A stretch of 64,000 nt of DNA, taken from NCBI RefSeq assembly GCF_000010985.1, contig NC_013939.1, positions 434,001-498,000 of the forward strand, in the 5' to 3' direction. A program made the translations under genes and the position numbers. The notes beneath the pieces were generated by a model that made no database searches, had not been told where the DNA came from, and saw only the letters and a list, made by a program, of their open reading frames with translations. The stretch's first letter is position 1. Every line of letters starts with the position of its first letter. This document shows positions 1-8,777 of this stretch, piece by piece. Origin of the DNA: Deferribacter desulfuricans SSM1 (GTDB lineage: Bacteria; Chrysiogenota; Deferribacteres; Deferribacterales; Deferribacteraceae).

Positions 1-309
1 ATAAAGCATGGTTACGCTGTTGCTATCGGTATGTATTTAGAGTCTTTAATTGGTATGGAATTAGGTGAGCTTGATGAAGATACCGTGTATTATGTAAAAA
101 AGCTACTTTTAAGATATAATTTTGATATAGATTATAAAATTAAAGATAGTTTCAGGTTTTTGGATGCTTTAACTGGTGATAAAAAAGCTGAAAGTTATGG
201 TATTGTACTTTCCTTGACTAACCCTATTGGGGCTGGTAAAATAATTAAAGGAGTAAGTATTGATTTTGTAATGAAAATACTTAAAAAGTATGGAGTTTTA
301 AATGGATGA
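1..309 (+). CDS. aroB: 3-dehydroquinate synthase, C-terminal fragment (gene starts before the window)
   Basis: The frame is open from base 1 to a TGA at 307-309, so only the last ~102 residues are present. The fragment opens with KHGYAVAIGM, which matches the HG-x-AVAIGM signature of 3-dehydroquinate synthase; its histidine is a zinc ligand in the family. The enzyme converts DAHP to 3-dehydroquinate, step two of the shikimate pathway. The helical C-terminal tail fits the family. The next gene starts inside its stop region (ATG at 302), which implies translational coupling. aroQ, the next shikimate enzyme, lies 1.4 kb downstream in the same run. Confidence 0.9.
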   Translation: MKHGYAVAIGMYLESLIGMELGELDEDTVYYVKKLLLRYNFDIDYKIKDSFRFLDALTGDKKAESYGIVLSLTNPIGAGKIIKGVSIDFVMKILKKYGVLNG

Positions 310-1408
310 GAAAACCAGAGCAAGATATCTAAAAGATATCGAATATTTTTCAAAAAAATTAGAAGAGGAACCAGGTTCAAAAGTGTTTATGCCGCTTGCG
401 ATAGCTTATTTAAAACTTGGAAAATATGATGAAGTGATAGATGTGTGTATAAAGGGGTTAGATAAAAATCCAAACTACCTTGCAGCTAAGACTATTTTAG
501 CTCAAGCATATTTGGAAAAAGGGATGATAAATGAGGCAAAGGTTCTTTTGGTGGAGGTTGCTACTTTAGAGAAAAGTAATTATCGAGCAAATAAACTGCT
601 TGGTGATATTTATAGGTCAGAGGGTAATTTGGAAAAGGCTCTTTTTCATTATAGAACAGCTCATTTGACAAGCCCTGAAGATAATAATTTGAAAGAACTG
701 ATAGAAGAGTTAGCTGAAAAAATTGATGCTGTTCCAAAAACTGAGGAAGAGATAGAAGAAATAGAGAAATTAGCTGAGACTGCTAAAGAGATTGCTGAGG
801 AAGTTGGTGAGGAGTTATCAGAAGATTTAAAGGTTGAAAGTGAGTTTGAAGTTGTTAAACAAGAAGAGCTTGAAAAAAGTTTATCAGATATAGATGAAAT
901 GGGTGAAGAGGAAAAAGTTAAAACTGAGTTTAAAGAGGGTAAAGATGAAATTTCTGAATCTGAGTTGGGTGAGTTATTAGTTGAGTCAAATGAGGGTGTT
1001 GAAGAAGAAAAGGAAGCTTCACTTGAAGTTGATGAATTGGAGAAAGAAGTAGAAGAAAGTGAAAAGTTAGAACCTGAATTTGAATTGGAAGATTTAAGTG
1101 TTAGCAAAGAGGAAGAAAAAGGTATTGATGATGAATCAGGTTTAAAACTTGAAACTGAAAATATAGAAGAAGAAACTATTGATACTGAGAAACAAGAATT
1201 AAATGTGGAATCATCTATTACGGAGGGTGATGAGGAATTTGTACAGAATATAGAGACTGATGAGTCTGGTGAAGAAACAGTTTTAACTGAGCAAGTTGCA
1301 GAAGAAACTCAATATGTAGTAATTGATGAGAAAAATCAAAAGATTATAGATGAGCTTGAAAAATGGCTTGAAAATATCAAGAAAGTAAAGGCGGAAAGAA
1401 GTGTTTAA
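302..1408 (+). CDS. TPR protein with a long glutamate-rich C-terminal region
   Basis: A 368-aa protein with no signal peptide. Residues ~10-135 form three to four tetratricopeptide-like helix pairs (for example AIAYLKLGKYDEVIDVCIKG and AQAYLEKGMINEAKVLL), a protein-interaction scaffold. Residues ~145-345 are a low-complexity tract dominated by Glu, with Ser, Leu and Val, probably disordered or extended helix. The last ~25 residues return to ordinary composition (a short helix ending in VKAERSV). It overlaps aroB by 8 bp and the following roadblock gene by 8 bp, so it is translated with them. The partner is unknown; the roadblock protein is the obvious candidate. No enzymatic motif is visible. 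Confidence 0.8.
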   Translation: MDEKTRARYLKDIEYFSKKLEEEPGSKVFMPLAIAYLKLGKYDEVIDVCIKGLDKNPNYLAAKTILAQAYLEKGMINEAKVLLVEVATLEKSNYRANKLLGDIYRSEGNLEKALFHYRTAHLTSPEDNNLKELIEELAEKIDAVPKTEEEIEEIEKLAETAKEIAEEVGEELSEDLKVESEFEVVKQEELEKSLSDIDEMGEEEKVKTEFKEGKDEISESELGELLVESNEGVEEEKEASLEVDELEKEVEESEKLEPEFELEDLSVSKEEEKGIDDESGLKLETENIEEETIDTEKQELNVESSITEGDEEFVQNIETDESGEETVLTEQVAEETQYVVIDEKNQKIIDELEKWLENIKKVKAERSV

Positions 1409-1760
1409 AAAGATTATAAACAGAATCTTTGAAGCTGTTGATGGATTAAAACTGTTTGCTATATTTGATAAAGATGGAATTATTGTTGATAAGGTTGAAG
1501 TTTCTGACAGGACAGCAGAAGAGCTAGCAGCTGAGTTTTCTTCTGTGCTTAGATATATAGATAAAGTTACAACGTATCTGGTTACTGGAAAGATGCAAAA
1601 AATGTTAATAGATTGTGGTGAGGAGATTTTTTATCTTCACAAACTGAATAATTTTTATTATATAGTGGCACTTCTTGATAGGAATGCCATTATAGGAAAA
1701 CTGAAATTTTATATTAAATATTTTGAGAGAGATTTTAAAAGAGAGTTTGACATTGATTAA
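1401..1760 (+). CDS. Roadblock/LC7-family domain protein
   Basis: A 119-aa protein starting at GTG 1401, inside the end of the TPR gene. Residues ~10-105 follow the roadblock/LC7 pattern: a strand with DKDG (AIFDKDGIIVDKVEV), then an AEELAAEF helix, then strands ending in YYIVALLDRNAIIGKLKFYI. In bacteria this fold is found in MglB-like GTPase regulators and in small scaffolds; no Ras-like GTPase lies nearby here. Its tight linkage to the TPR/acidic protein suggests a two-component assembly. Family recognition is by pattern only; the function is unknown. Confidence 0.65.
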   Translation: MFKKIINRIFEAVDGLKLFAIFDKDGIIVDKVEVSDRTAEELAAEFSSVLRYIDKVTTYLVTGKMQKMLIDCGEEIFYLHKLNNFYYIVALLDRNAIIGKLKFYIKYFERDFKREFDID

Positions 1761-2196
1761 GCTTGCTGTTTTGAATGGACCAAATTTAAATTTATTGGGA
1801 AAGAGGGAACCTTCCGTTTATGGTAAAAACTCTTATGATGATTTGGTAAATATATTACAGAGCTTTGCAAAAAATAAAAATGTTGAACTACATGTTTTTC
1901 AGTCAAATCATGAGGGGGAATTGATTGATAAAATTCATGAACTTGCAAATATTGTTGATGGTTTTATCATAAATGCTGGAGCATATACACATACAAGTAT
2001 TGCATTGAGAGATGCTCTTTTGGGTGTCGATAAACCGTTTATTGAAGTACATATAAGTAATATCTTTGCAAGAGAAGAGTTTAGACACCATTCATTTCTT
2101 TCGGATATAGCTATTGGAGTTATATCCGGTTTTGGTGTAAATTCTTATATCTATGCAATTGATTATCTAATTTTTTATCTAAAAGACAAAAGGTAA
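1753..2196 (+). CDS. aroQ: Type II 3-dehydroquinate dehydratase
   Basis: A 147-aa enzyme converting 3-dehydroquinate to 3-dehydroshikimate. It opens with the type II signature LAVLNGPNLNLLGKREPSVYG, with catalytic Arg and Tyr in the lid, and carries FIEVHISNIFAREEFRHHS with the conserved His of the family. The start is taken as TTG 1753 (MIKLAVLNGPN), 8 bp after an AAAAGAGAG stretch; an in-frame TTG at 1723 would add ten residues not typical of the family. It overlaps the end of the roadblock gene by 8 bp. It is the second shikimate gene of the cluster, after aroB. Confidence 0.93.
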   Translation: MIKLAVLNGPNLNLLGKREPSVYGKNSYDDLVNILQSFAKNKNVELHVFQSNHEGELIDKIHELANIVDGFIINAGAYTHTSIALRDALLGVDKPFIEVHISNIFAREEFRHHSFLSDIAIGVISGFGVNSYIYAIDYLIFYLKDKR

Positions 2197-2201
2197 TATT
2201 G

Positions 2202-3263
2202 ATGCGCAAAAGTAGAATTACAAGATTAAGAGATTATTTGAGCAAAAATGGTTATTTGCCTTATTTCATTAGTGATATGTCAAATATTTTTTATCTCACA
2301 GGGTTTACTGGAAGTACTGCTTTTGTAATTATAACAGAAAATGATAATATATTTTTGACTGATTTTAGATACGAAATTCAGTCAAAAAAAGAGGTTATAG
2401 AAGATTTTACGATAAAGATAGCGAATAATTATAAAGAGCTTTTTGAAAAAATTCTTTGCAAATATAAAAAAGCCTACATTGAACCTTCTAGCAATTTGTC
2501 AGTTTTATTGTCTTTGCAAAAGTTGAATATAGATGTTTCAGTAGCTGAAAATGATTATGTTAAAGATTTGAGAATGATAAAAGATAGCAATGAGATTGAA
2601 GAAATAAAAGGAGCCTACTTGATAGCTGAAAAGGCTTTTTTGAATACGATAGAAAATATGAAATATAACGAAGAGGAAAATAAAGTTGCAGCTTACCTGG
2701 AAAATATGATGAAAATTAATGGAGCAAGAAAACCGAGTTTTGATACAATTGTTGCTTCAGGGTTTAGGGGTGCTTTACCTCATGGGGTTGCTAGTGATAA
2801 GAAAATTTTAAAAAATGAACCGATAATCGTAGATTTTGGATGCAAAGTTAATTATTGTAGTGATATAACCAGGGTCATTTATGATGGAAGAGATAAACAT
2901 GTTTTAAGTATTATTGAAATTGTAGAAAGTGCGTTAATGTATGCAAAGGAGAGTGTAAAACCTGGTATGAAGTGCAAAGATGTGGATAAAGTCGCTAGAG
3001 ATTATATAGATAAAAAAGGTTATGGTAACTTTTTCAATCACGGCTTAGGTCATGGTATTGGTATAGATGTTCATGAGAAACCTGCATTTAATTTGAGGGA
3101 TCAAACTGTTTTGCAAGAAGGGATGGTGTTAACTATAGAACCAGGTATTTATTTCGAAAATGATTTTGGGATAAGATTAGAGGATACAATTGTTGTAACA
3201 TCAGATGGCTGTAATACACTTAATGAAAAACTTAATAGATATGTTTATCAAATACAAAAATAA
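2202..3263 (+). CDS. pepQ: M24 metallopeptidase, Xaa-Pro aminopeptidase/dipeptidase
   Basis: A 353-aa cytosolic peptidase that removes N-terminal residues preceding proline. The N-terminal creatinase-like domain spans ~1-125 and the pita-bread catalytic domain ~130-350. The five metal ligands of the family can be seen: Asp in VDFGCKVNYCSD (two), His in GLGHGIGIDVHE, Glu in LTIEPGIYF and Glu in GIRLEDT. The start is ATG 2202, with AAAAGG just upstream, rather than the TTG three bases earlier. It sits directly before efp, an arrangement common in bacteria. PepP and PepQ cannot be separated by eye, so the symbol is provisional. Confidence 0.88.
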   Translation: MRKSRITRLRDYLSKNGYLPYFISDMSNIFYLTGFTGSTAFVIITENDNIFLTDFRYEIQSKKEVIEDFTIKIANNYKELFEKILCKYKKAYIEPSSNLSVLLSLQKLNIDVSVAENDYVKDLRMIKDSNEIEEIKGAYLIAEKAFLNTIENMKYNEEENKVAAYLENMMKINGARKPSFDTIVASGFRGALPHGVASDKKILKNEPIIVDFGCKVNYCSDITRVIYDGRDKHVLSIIEIVESALMYAKESVKPGMKCKDVDKVARDYIDKKGYGNFFNHGLGHGIGIDVHEKPAFNLRDQTVLQEGMVLTIEPGIYFENDFGIRLEDTIVVTSDGCNTLNEKLNRYVYQIQK

Positions 3264-3276
3264 TGAGAGGTGAAGA

Positions 3277-3846
3277 ATGATTACTCCTAATCAATTTAAA
3301 AGAGGCACAAAGGTTGAAGTAGATGGTGAACCTTATGTTGTGGTAGAATATCTTCATGTTAAGATGGGTCGTGGTGGAGCAAATGTTAGAACAAAATTAA
3401 AAAGTTTGTTAACAGGGAATGTTATCGAGAAAAACTTTAAATCTGATGAAAAATTGAAACAACCGGACTTTGAAGAAAAAGAGATGCAGTATCTTTATAA
3501 TGATGGGGAAAACTATTATTTTATGGATAATGAAACATATGAGCAGGTAACAATAAGTAGTAGTGATGTTGGTGATGCTGCGTTGTTTATGCCAGAGAAT
3601 TTAAATGTTACAGTTTTGATATATAATGGTAAACCTGTGGGTATCGAATTACCCACTTTTGTAGAATTAGAAGTGGCTGAAACTGAGCCTGGAGTTAAAG
3701 GTGACACGGTAAGCGGAGGCTCAAAACCTGCAAAAGTTGTTACTGGTGGTACAGTTCAGGTGCCGTTATTTATTTCAGAGGGTGATGTGATAAAAATAGA
3801 TACGAGGGATGGCAAATATATAGAAAGAGTTAAAAGTGCTAAGTAG
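3277..3846 (+). CDS. efp: Elongation factor P (arginine at the tip)
   Basis: A 189-aa factor, full length, with the three beta-barrel domains of EF-P. It binds between the P and E sites and relieves stalling at polyproline. The domain I loop reads KMGRGGANVRTK, so residue 32, the position modified in active EF-Ps, is Arg (codon CGT 3370-3372) rather than the Lys of E. coli or Bacillus type. The family C-terminal motif DGDTVSGG-like (KGDTVSGGSKPAKVVTGG) is present. SD GAGAGGTG precedes ATG 3277. Neighbours are pepQ and accB; no modification enzyme (epmA, epmB, earP) is in the window. Confidence 0.97.
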   Translation: MITPNQFKRGTKVEVDGEPYVVVEYLHVKMGRGGANVRTKLKSLLTGNVIEKNFKSDEKLKQPDFEEKEMQYLYNDGENYYFMDNETYEQVTISSSDVGDAALFMPENLNVTVLIYNGKPVGIELPTFVELEVAETEPGVKGDTVSGGSKPAKVVTGGTVQVPLFISEGDVIKIDTRDGKYIERVKSAK

Positions 3847-3875
3847 TATTTTAAAATTTACAAAAGGAGTTAGAG

Positions 3876-4358
3876 ATGGATTTAAAAGTTATTAAAGAGT
3901 TAGTTAAGTTGATTGATAAAAGTAATATTACTGAGTTTGAGTATGAAAGCGATACGGAAAGGATTTACCTTTCAAAAAATGTTGAGGTTAATGTTGTACC
4001 AAATCAGAGTGCCTCGCAGCCAGTGGTAATGCAACCGAGTGAAATTAACACTAAACAAGAAAGTGATAGCGGAGAGCAAATCAGCAGTGATAATGCAGAA
4101 TCAACAAAAGATTCTAACTATGTTGAGATAAAGTCTCCTATAGTGGGTACCTTTTATGAAGCACCAGCTCCAGGTGCAGAACCCTTTGTAAAAGAAGGGG
4201 ATACTGTGAAAAAAGGGCAAACATTATGTATTATTGAAGCTATGAAGATTATGAATGAGATAGAAGCTGAATTTGATTGTAAAATTATAAAAAAAGTAGG
4301 ACAAAACGCAAAACCTGTAGAGTATGGTGAGACGATTTTTATTGTTGAGCCTTTATAA
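3876..4358 (+). CDS. accB: Biotin carboxyl carrier protein of acetyl-CoA carboxylase
   Basis: A 160-aa protein that carries the biotin swung between biotin carboxylase and carboxyltransferase in fatty acid synthesis. The N-terminal helical segment spans ~1-35, a Ser/Gln/Glu-rich linker ~40-82, and the biotinyl domain ~82-160. The biotinylated lysine is K124 in the EAMKIMNE motif. The thumb insertion typical of AccB (YEAPAPGAEPF) is present, which separates it from other biotinyl domains. SD AAAGGAG lies 7 bp before ATG. It is followed 20 bp later by its partner accC. Confidence 0.97.
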   Translation: MDLKVIKELVKLIDKSNITEFEYESDTERIYLSKNVEVNVVPNQSASQPVVMQPSEINTKQESDSGEQISSDNAESTKDSNYVEIKSPIVGTFYEAPAPGAEPFVKEGDTVKKGQTLCIIEAMKIMNEIEAEFDCKIIKKVGQNAKPVEYGETIFIVEPL

Positions 4359-4378
4359 TTAGAAACTAGGAGAATGAA

Positions 4379-5716
4379 ATGTTAAAAAGGGTTCTAATCG
4401 CTAATAGAGGTGAAATTGCATTAAGAATTATTAGAGCTTGTAAAGAATTGGGTATTGAAACTGTAGCAGTTTATTCCACCGCTGATAAGGAATCGTTACA
4501 TGTGGCATTTGCTGATGAGGCTATTTGTATAGGGCCTCATACCGCTTCAGATAGTTATCTGAATATAAAAAACATAATTGCTGCAGCAGAAGTAGCAGAT
4601 GTTGATGGAATTCACCCAGGTTACGGCTTTTTGGCTGAAAATGCTGATTTTGCAAAGATATGTGAAGATTGCGGTTTTAAATTTATTGGCCCAAAATCAG
4701 AGCATATTGAATTGATGGGTAACAAAGCAAAAGCAAAAGAGACAATGAAAAAGTATGGTGTCCCTGTAGTGCCTGGTAGTGAAGGTGCTGTGGCTGATCC
4801 TGATGAAGCTTTAAAAATAGCCAAAGAGATTGGATTTCCTGTTATCATTAAGGCTTCTGCTGGTGGTGGTGGGAAAGGGATGCGTGTTGCCCATAACGAG
4901 ATGAGCTTTTTAACTCAATTTGAAACGGCTAAAAATGAGAGTGAAAAAGCTTTTGGTTGTGGAGATGTTTATATAGAGAAATATATTGAATCTCCAAGAC
5001 ATATCGAGATACAGGTTTTTGGCGATTCAAAAGGGAACGCTGTGCACTTTTTTGAAAGAGAGTGTTCAATTCAACGAAGACATCAAAAGCTTATTGAGGA
5101 AGCACCAAGCCCATTTTTAACAGAAAGAATGAGATATAAAATGGGGGAGATTTCAGTAAATGCTGTAAAAAATCTAGGTTATGAAAATGCTGGGACTATC
5201 GAGTATATTGTGGATAGCTCTGGAAACTTTTATTTTATGGAGATGAACACAAGAATTCAGGTGGAGCATCCAGTTACTGAGATGATTACGGGGGTAGATC
5301 TAGTAAAACTGCAACTTTTAGTGGCCTCAGGTTATGAGATACCATACAAACAGGAAGATATTAAAATTAATGGTCATGCCATAGAGTGTAGAATAAATGC
5401 GGAAGACCCTGATAATTTTATGCCTTCACCTGGTTTGATAAATGCGTACTATGCTCCTGGTGGTTTCGGAGTTAGGGTTGATTCGGCTGCTTATCAGGAG
5501 TATACAGTATTGCCATATTATGATTCGATGATTGCAAAATTAATAGTGCACTCTGAGTCAAGAAAGGGAGCTATTTCAAAAATGAAAGTGGCTTTAAATG
5601 AATTTATTATTGAAGGTGTAAAAACAACTATACCTTTACATTTAAAGATAATGGATCATTATAAATTTATTGAAGGTGATGTAAGTACAGATTTTTTGGA
5701 GAAATACTTTAAATGA
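4379..5716 (+). CDS. accC: Biotin carboxylase subunit of acetyl-CoA carboxylase
   Basis: A 445-aa ATP-grasp enzyme that carboxylates the biotin of AccB using bicarbonate and ATP. The N-terminal domain starts [21 protein letters not shown]; the glycine-rich ATP loop is [10 protein letters not shown] at ~160-170; the catalytic signature [18 protein letters not shown] is at ~285-302; the C-terminal biotin-carboxylase domain carries [12 protein letters not shown]. Full family length. SD AGGAG at 4368-4372. Its stop overlaps the start of the next gene (ATGA), although the lipoprotein downstream has no evident metabolic link. Confidence 0.97.
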   Translation: MLKRVLIANRGEIALRIIRACKELGIETVAVYSTADKESLHVAFADEAICIGPHTASDSYLNIKNIIAAAEVADVDGIHPGYGFLAENADFAKICEDCGFKFIGPKSEHIELMGNKAKAKETMKKYGVPVVPGSEGAVADPDEALKIAKEIGFPVIIKASAGGGGKGMRVAHNEMSFLTQFETAKNESEKAFGCGDVYIEKYIESPRHIEIQVFGDSKGNAVHFFERECSIQRRHQKLIEEAPSPFLTERMRYKMGEISVNAVKNLGYENAGTIEYIVDSSGNFYFMEMNTRIQVEHPVTEMITGVDLVKLQLLVASGYEIPYKQEDIKINGHAIECRINAEDPDNFMPSPGLINAYYAPGGFGVRVDSAAYQEYTVLPYYDSMIAKLIVHSESRKGAISKMKVALNEFIIEGVKTTIPLHLKIMDHYKFIEGDVSTDFLEKYFK

Positions 5717-7305
5717 TAAGAATTTTTTTTCTTTTTCTCTTTTTGTTTGGATGTTCTGTTGTTAATCAGGCAAAAATTAGTAATCCTGCTATATTATACG
5801 ACAAATATGTCAATATCTTAAAATATGAAGAAACAGGTAATTATGATAAGGCATTGAAGTTGATAGACGATTTATTAAACTATGACAATGATCCTTATTT
5901 GGTATTAAAAAAAGGGGAGTACCTAATCCGTTTAAAAAGGTATGATGAAGCAAGGGATTTATATCTGAAATTTTTAGAAAAAGAGGATTATCCAGGTATT
6001 TTATATAATTTAGCAAATATTTATAAAACATATTATAAAGATTACGATTCAGCAATTAAATATCTATCTAAACTGATAAAAATTGAGAAAAGAGAAGGTT
6101 ATTTGTTGGAGCTAATGAAACTTTATGAGCTAAAAGGTGATTATGCTAAAGCTATTGGTGTGTTGGACGAGTTGATTGGTTTAAACCCTTCTTCCGCATA
6201 TTATTATCAAAGAGGTACCCTTTATCTCAAACTTGGCTTGGAGAAAAAAGGTTTAAAAGATTTAGAACAAGCATACAAGAATGATAAATATCCTTTGGCT
6301 CTATACAAGCTTGCTGATTATTACCTTAAAAAGGGTGATAAAGAGAAAGCTGTTAAGTATTTATCAAGCGTTGTAAATAAACATCCTGAGCAGGCAAGCC
6401 TTAAGTTTCAACTAGGCAGATTATATATGGATTTAAAAGAGTACGATAAGGCTGTGGAGATTTTTGAGGAACTTGAGAAAAGTGATAATGAATTGCTTAA
6501 AACCACAGCTATGAAACAGCTCGCAAGCATTTATTTTGACAAAAAAGTGTATGATAGAGCTCTTAGTTATTTTAAAAAGATAATAGAGATTAAAAATGAT
6601 GACGTTCAGTCTTATTATTTTGCAGGCTATCTATCCGAAATTTTAAAAAATTATGATGAAGCTATTAAATTTTATAAGGGAGCTTTAAAAATTGATTCTG
6701 ATTATACAGAAGCTAAAAAGAGATTGGTTGTTATTTTTTCAAAACGAGGGGAATATGGTAAGTCATTGGAGTTGCTAGATAGTATCGATAAATCTATGAG
6801 AGATGTTGACTATTATAGACTGAAAGCAGCTATTTTTTATGATAAGGGGGAGTATGAAAAAGCAATATCCGTTTTAAAAGAGGGAGTAAAAGCTGGAAAT
6901 GATGATGAGGAAATATATTTTGATTTGGCAATAAATTATGAAAAATTAAAAGATGTTAAAAATGCAGAGAAGTATTTGCTGAAAGTTATCGAAATAAATC
7001 CTAGAAACGCATCTGCTTTAAATTTTTTGGGTTATATGTATGCTGAAAAAGGGATTAAACTTGATGATGCATACAAATTGATAAAAAAAGCATTAGAAAT
7101 TGAGCCTGATAATCCTGCATATATAGATAGTATAGGGTGGGTATTTTATCAAAAAGGGTTATATTCAAAATCTTTTGAATATTTAAAAAGAGCTTATCTT
7201 CTTGCTCCACAGGAAGAGGAAATAAAGGAGCATTATATCAAGGTTATTAAAAAACTGTATCCTGATAAAAAGGTTGAAGATTTTTTAATTCATAAAAATG
7301 AATAA
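5713..7305 (+). CDS. TPR-repeat lipoprotein
   Basis: A 530-aa protein with a short hydrophobic signal and a lipobox at FLFGC (Cys14), so it is probably a lipid-anchored envelope protein. The rest is a solenoid of about a dozen TPR units from ~30 to 515; clear examples are [41 protein letters not shown] and the closing [29 protein letters not shown]. Proteins of this build often sit beside lolB/ispE and act as outer-membrane assembly or scaffold factors; that role is inference. It overlaps accC by 4 bp and the next lipoprotein gene by 8 bp. Confidence 0.85.
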   Translation: MIRIFFLFLFLFGCSVVNQAKISNPAILYDKYVNILKYEETGNYDKALKLIDDLLNYDNDPYLVLKKGEYLIRLKRYDEARDLYLKFLEKEDYPGILYNLANIYKTYYKDYDSAIKYLSKLIKIEKREGYLLELMKLYELKGDYAKAIGVLDELIGLNPSSAYYYQRGTLYLKLGLEKKGLKDLEQAYKNDKYPLALYKLADYYLKKGDKEKAVKYLSSVVNKHPEQASLKFQLGRLYMDLKEYDKAVEIFEELEKSDNELLKTTAMKQLASIYFDKKVYDRALSYFKKIIEIKNDDVQSYYFAGYLSEILKNYDEAIKFYKGALKIDSDYTEAKKRLVVIFSKRGEYGKSLELLDSIDKSMRDVDYYRLKAAIFYDKGEYEKAISVLKEGVKAGNDDEEIYFDLAINYEKLKDVKNAEKYLLKVIEINPRNASALNFLGYMYAEKGIKLDDAYKLIKKALEIEPDNPAYIDSIGWVFYQKGLYSKSFEYLKRAYLLAPQEEEIKEHYIKVIKKLYPDKKVEDFLIHKNE

Positions 7306-7906
7306 AAATATAATAGTATATATTCTTCTAAGTTTATTAATTTTCTCTGGTTGTGCTAAAAAGGTTGTTTTCAAATTTGAATCATCCAATAATCTTTTAA
7401 TAAAAAAAATAAAAGAAGCAAATCTTTATCCGTGTAATTTTAAAGGTAAAGCAGTTATAAATTATGAAGATAGGTTATATAAAGTTAAGTTTAAATCATT
7501 GTTTAATAAAAAATGTGATAGGGATGCTAAGTTTTATATTCTAGGGGTGTTAAATAGTATTGCGGCTGAAATTGATATTGAGGATGGAAAGGTTATTGTT
7601 AAAAAGGCAAAAGAGGATGTATCGTCAGATTTAAGGAATTTTTTAAATAATGTAAATGCCTCATCTCTAATCGGTTTATTAAATATTCCGTACAAAACCC
7701 CTTTTGATGTTAAAGATAAAAAGGTGCAAGGTGAGAACCTTATTTTAGTTGATAATAAAGGTGTTATTTTTACCGTAGATAGAAATTATAAAATTATATC
7801 AATCAAAAAGGGTGAAAATGAAATAAAGTATAATTATTCTGGTAAAACGATAAACTCTATTGAATTTAAAGGCAAAGAAACACATCTGTTAGTCACATTT
7901 ATTTAA
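7298..7906 (+). CDS. Lipoprotein, LolB-like by position and fold pattern
   Basis: A 202-aa protein with a signal peptide and lipobox FSGC (Cys19). After the anchor, the sequence alternates short strands (FKGKAVINYEDRLYKVKFKSLF, KFYILGVLNSIAAEIDIEDGKVIV), as in the LolA/LolB-type half-barrel that binds lipoprotein acyl chains. It lies immediately before ispE and prs, the place lolB occupies in many Proteobacteria, and lolC/lolD are in the same window. Sequence similarity to LolB is not strong enough to assert by eye. It overlaps the TPR lipoprotein by 8 bp. Confidence 0.6.
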   Translation: MNKNIIVYILLSLLIFSGCAKKVVFKFESSNNLLIKKIKEANLYPCNFKGKAVINYEDRLYKVKFKSLFNKKCDRDAKFYILGVLNSIAAEIDIEDGKVIVKKAKEDVSSDLRNFLNNVNASSLIGLLNIPYKTPFDVKDKKVQGENLILVDNKGVIFTVDRNYKIISIKKGENEIKYNYSGKTINSIEFKGKETHLLVTFI

Positions 7907-7920
7907 AATAGAGGTTTCAT

Positions 7921-8766
7921 ATGAGTTATATGTTATCTAAAAGTTATGCGAAGATTAATCTTTTTTTATATGTTACTGGCAAAAGGGAAGATGGATATCA
8001 TAATATTTTTTCATTATTTGGTAAATTAAACTTTTACGATGTGATTAAAATTGAAAGGAATAAAAAATTTCAAATTTACTGTAATAACAAAATGATACCA
8101 ACTGATAAAAGAAATTTTATATTCAAAGTGTATGAAATACTAAAAAAAGAGTACGGTTTGGATTTAAATATAAAAGTTACGCTATTTAAAAATATTCCCA
8201 TTGAAGCAGGGTTAGGTGGAGGAAGCAGCAACTGTGCTGTTTTTTTAAGAATGATTAATGAGTATTTTAATTTGAATATGTCAAAGGATGAAATGATAAA
8301 TGTATTAAAAAGAGTTAGTGCCGATGCTCCAATTTTTTTATTTGATAAAGCAGTTGTTGCAGAAGGGATTGGTGATGAAATATTGTATGAAGTAGATTTA
8401 CCAAAGTGTTATGTTTTATTAGTTAAACCACAATTTGGAGTTAGCACGAAAGATGCATATAGTAGTAAAAATTTGAAGTTGACAACTAAACCACATATTA
8501 CTAATATTCATTCGCTTTCAAATTTAAACGAATTAAGCAAATTGATGTGCAATAGTTTAGAGACTGCAGTGTTTAAAGATTATAAGGAGTTGTATTTTAT
8601 AAAAAATACCATGGAAAACCTTGGCGCATTAAAATCTTTAATGTCTGGTAGTGGCTCAACTATTTTTGGTCTTTTTGATTCTAAAAATCAGTTAAATAAC
8701 GCCTATAACTTTTTTAAGAAGATTTCCAATAAAGGATATTTTGTTTTAAAAACTAATATATTGTAG
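7921..8766 (+). CDS. ispE: 4-diphosphocytidyl-2-C-methyl-D-erythritol kinase
   Basis: A 281-aa GHMP kinase of the MEP isoprenoid pathway, which phosphorylates CDP-methylerythritol at the 2-hydroxyl. It starts with SYAKINLFLYVTGKREDGYHNIFSLF, the IspE N-terminal signature (KINLxLxVxGKRxDGYH). The ATP-binding GHMP motif PIEAGLGGGSSNCAV is at ~95-110 and the C-terminal GHMP motif LMSGSGSTIFGLF at ~240. Family length. SD AGAGG lies before ATG 7921. It is followed 11 bp later by prs, the usual order. Confidence 0.95.
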   Translation: MSYMLSKSYAKINLFLYVTGKREDGYHNIFSLFGKLNFYDVIKIERNKKFQIYCNNKMIPTDKRNFIFKVYEILKKEYGLDLNIKVTLFKNIPIEAGLGGGSSNCAVFLRMINEYFNLNMSKDEMINVLKRVSADAPIFLFDKAVVAEGIGDEILYEVDLPKCYVLLVKPQFGVSTKDAYSSKNLKLTTKPHITNIHSLSNLNELSKLMCNSLETAVFKDYKELYFIKNTMENLGALKSLMSGSGSTIFGLFDSKNQLNNAYNFFKKISNKGYFVLKTNIL

Positions 8767-8777
8767 GAGAATAAAAA

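Noticed and set aside
661-1107. 148-aa serine-rich ORF on the minus strand
   Set aside because: It is the antisense of the glutamate-rich tail of the TPR protein; Glu and Leu codons read backwards give Ser/Phe codons. No SD.
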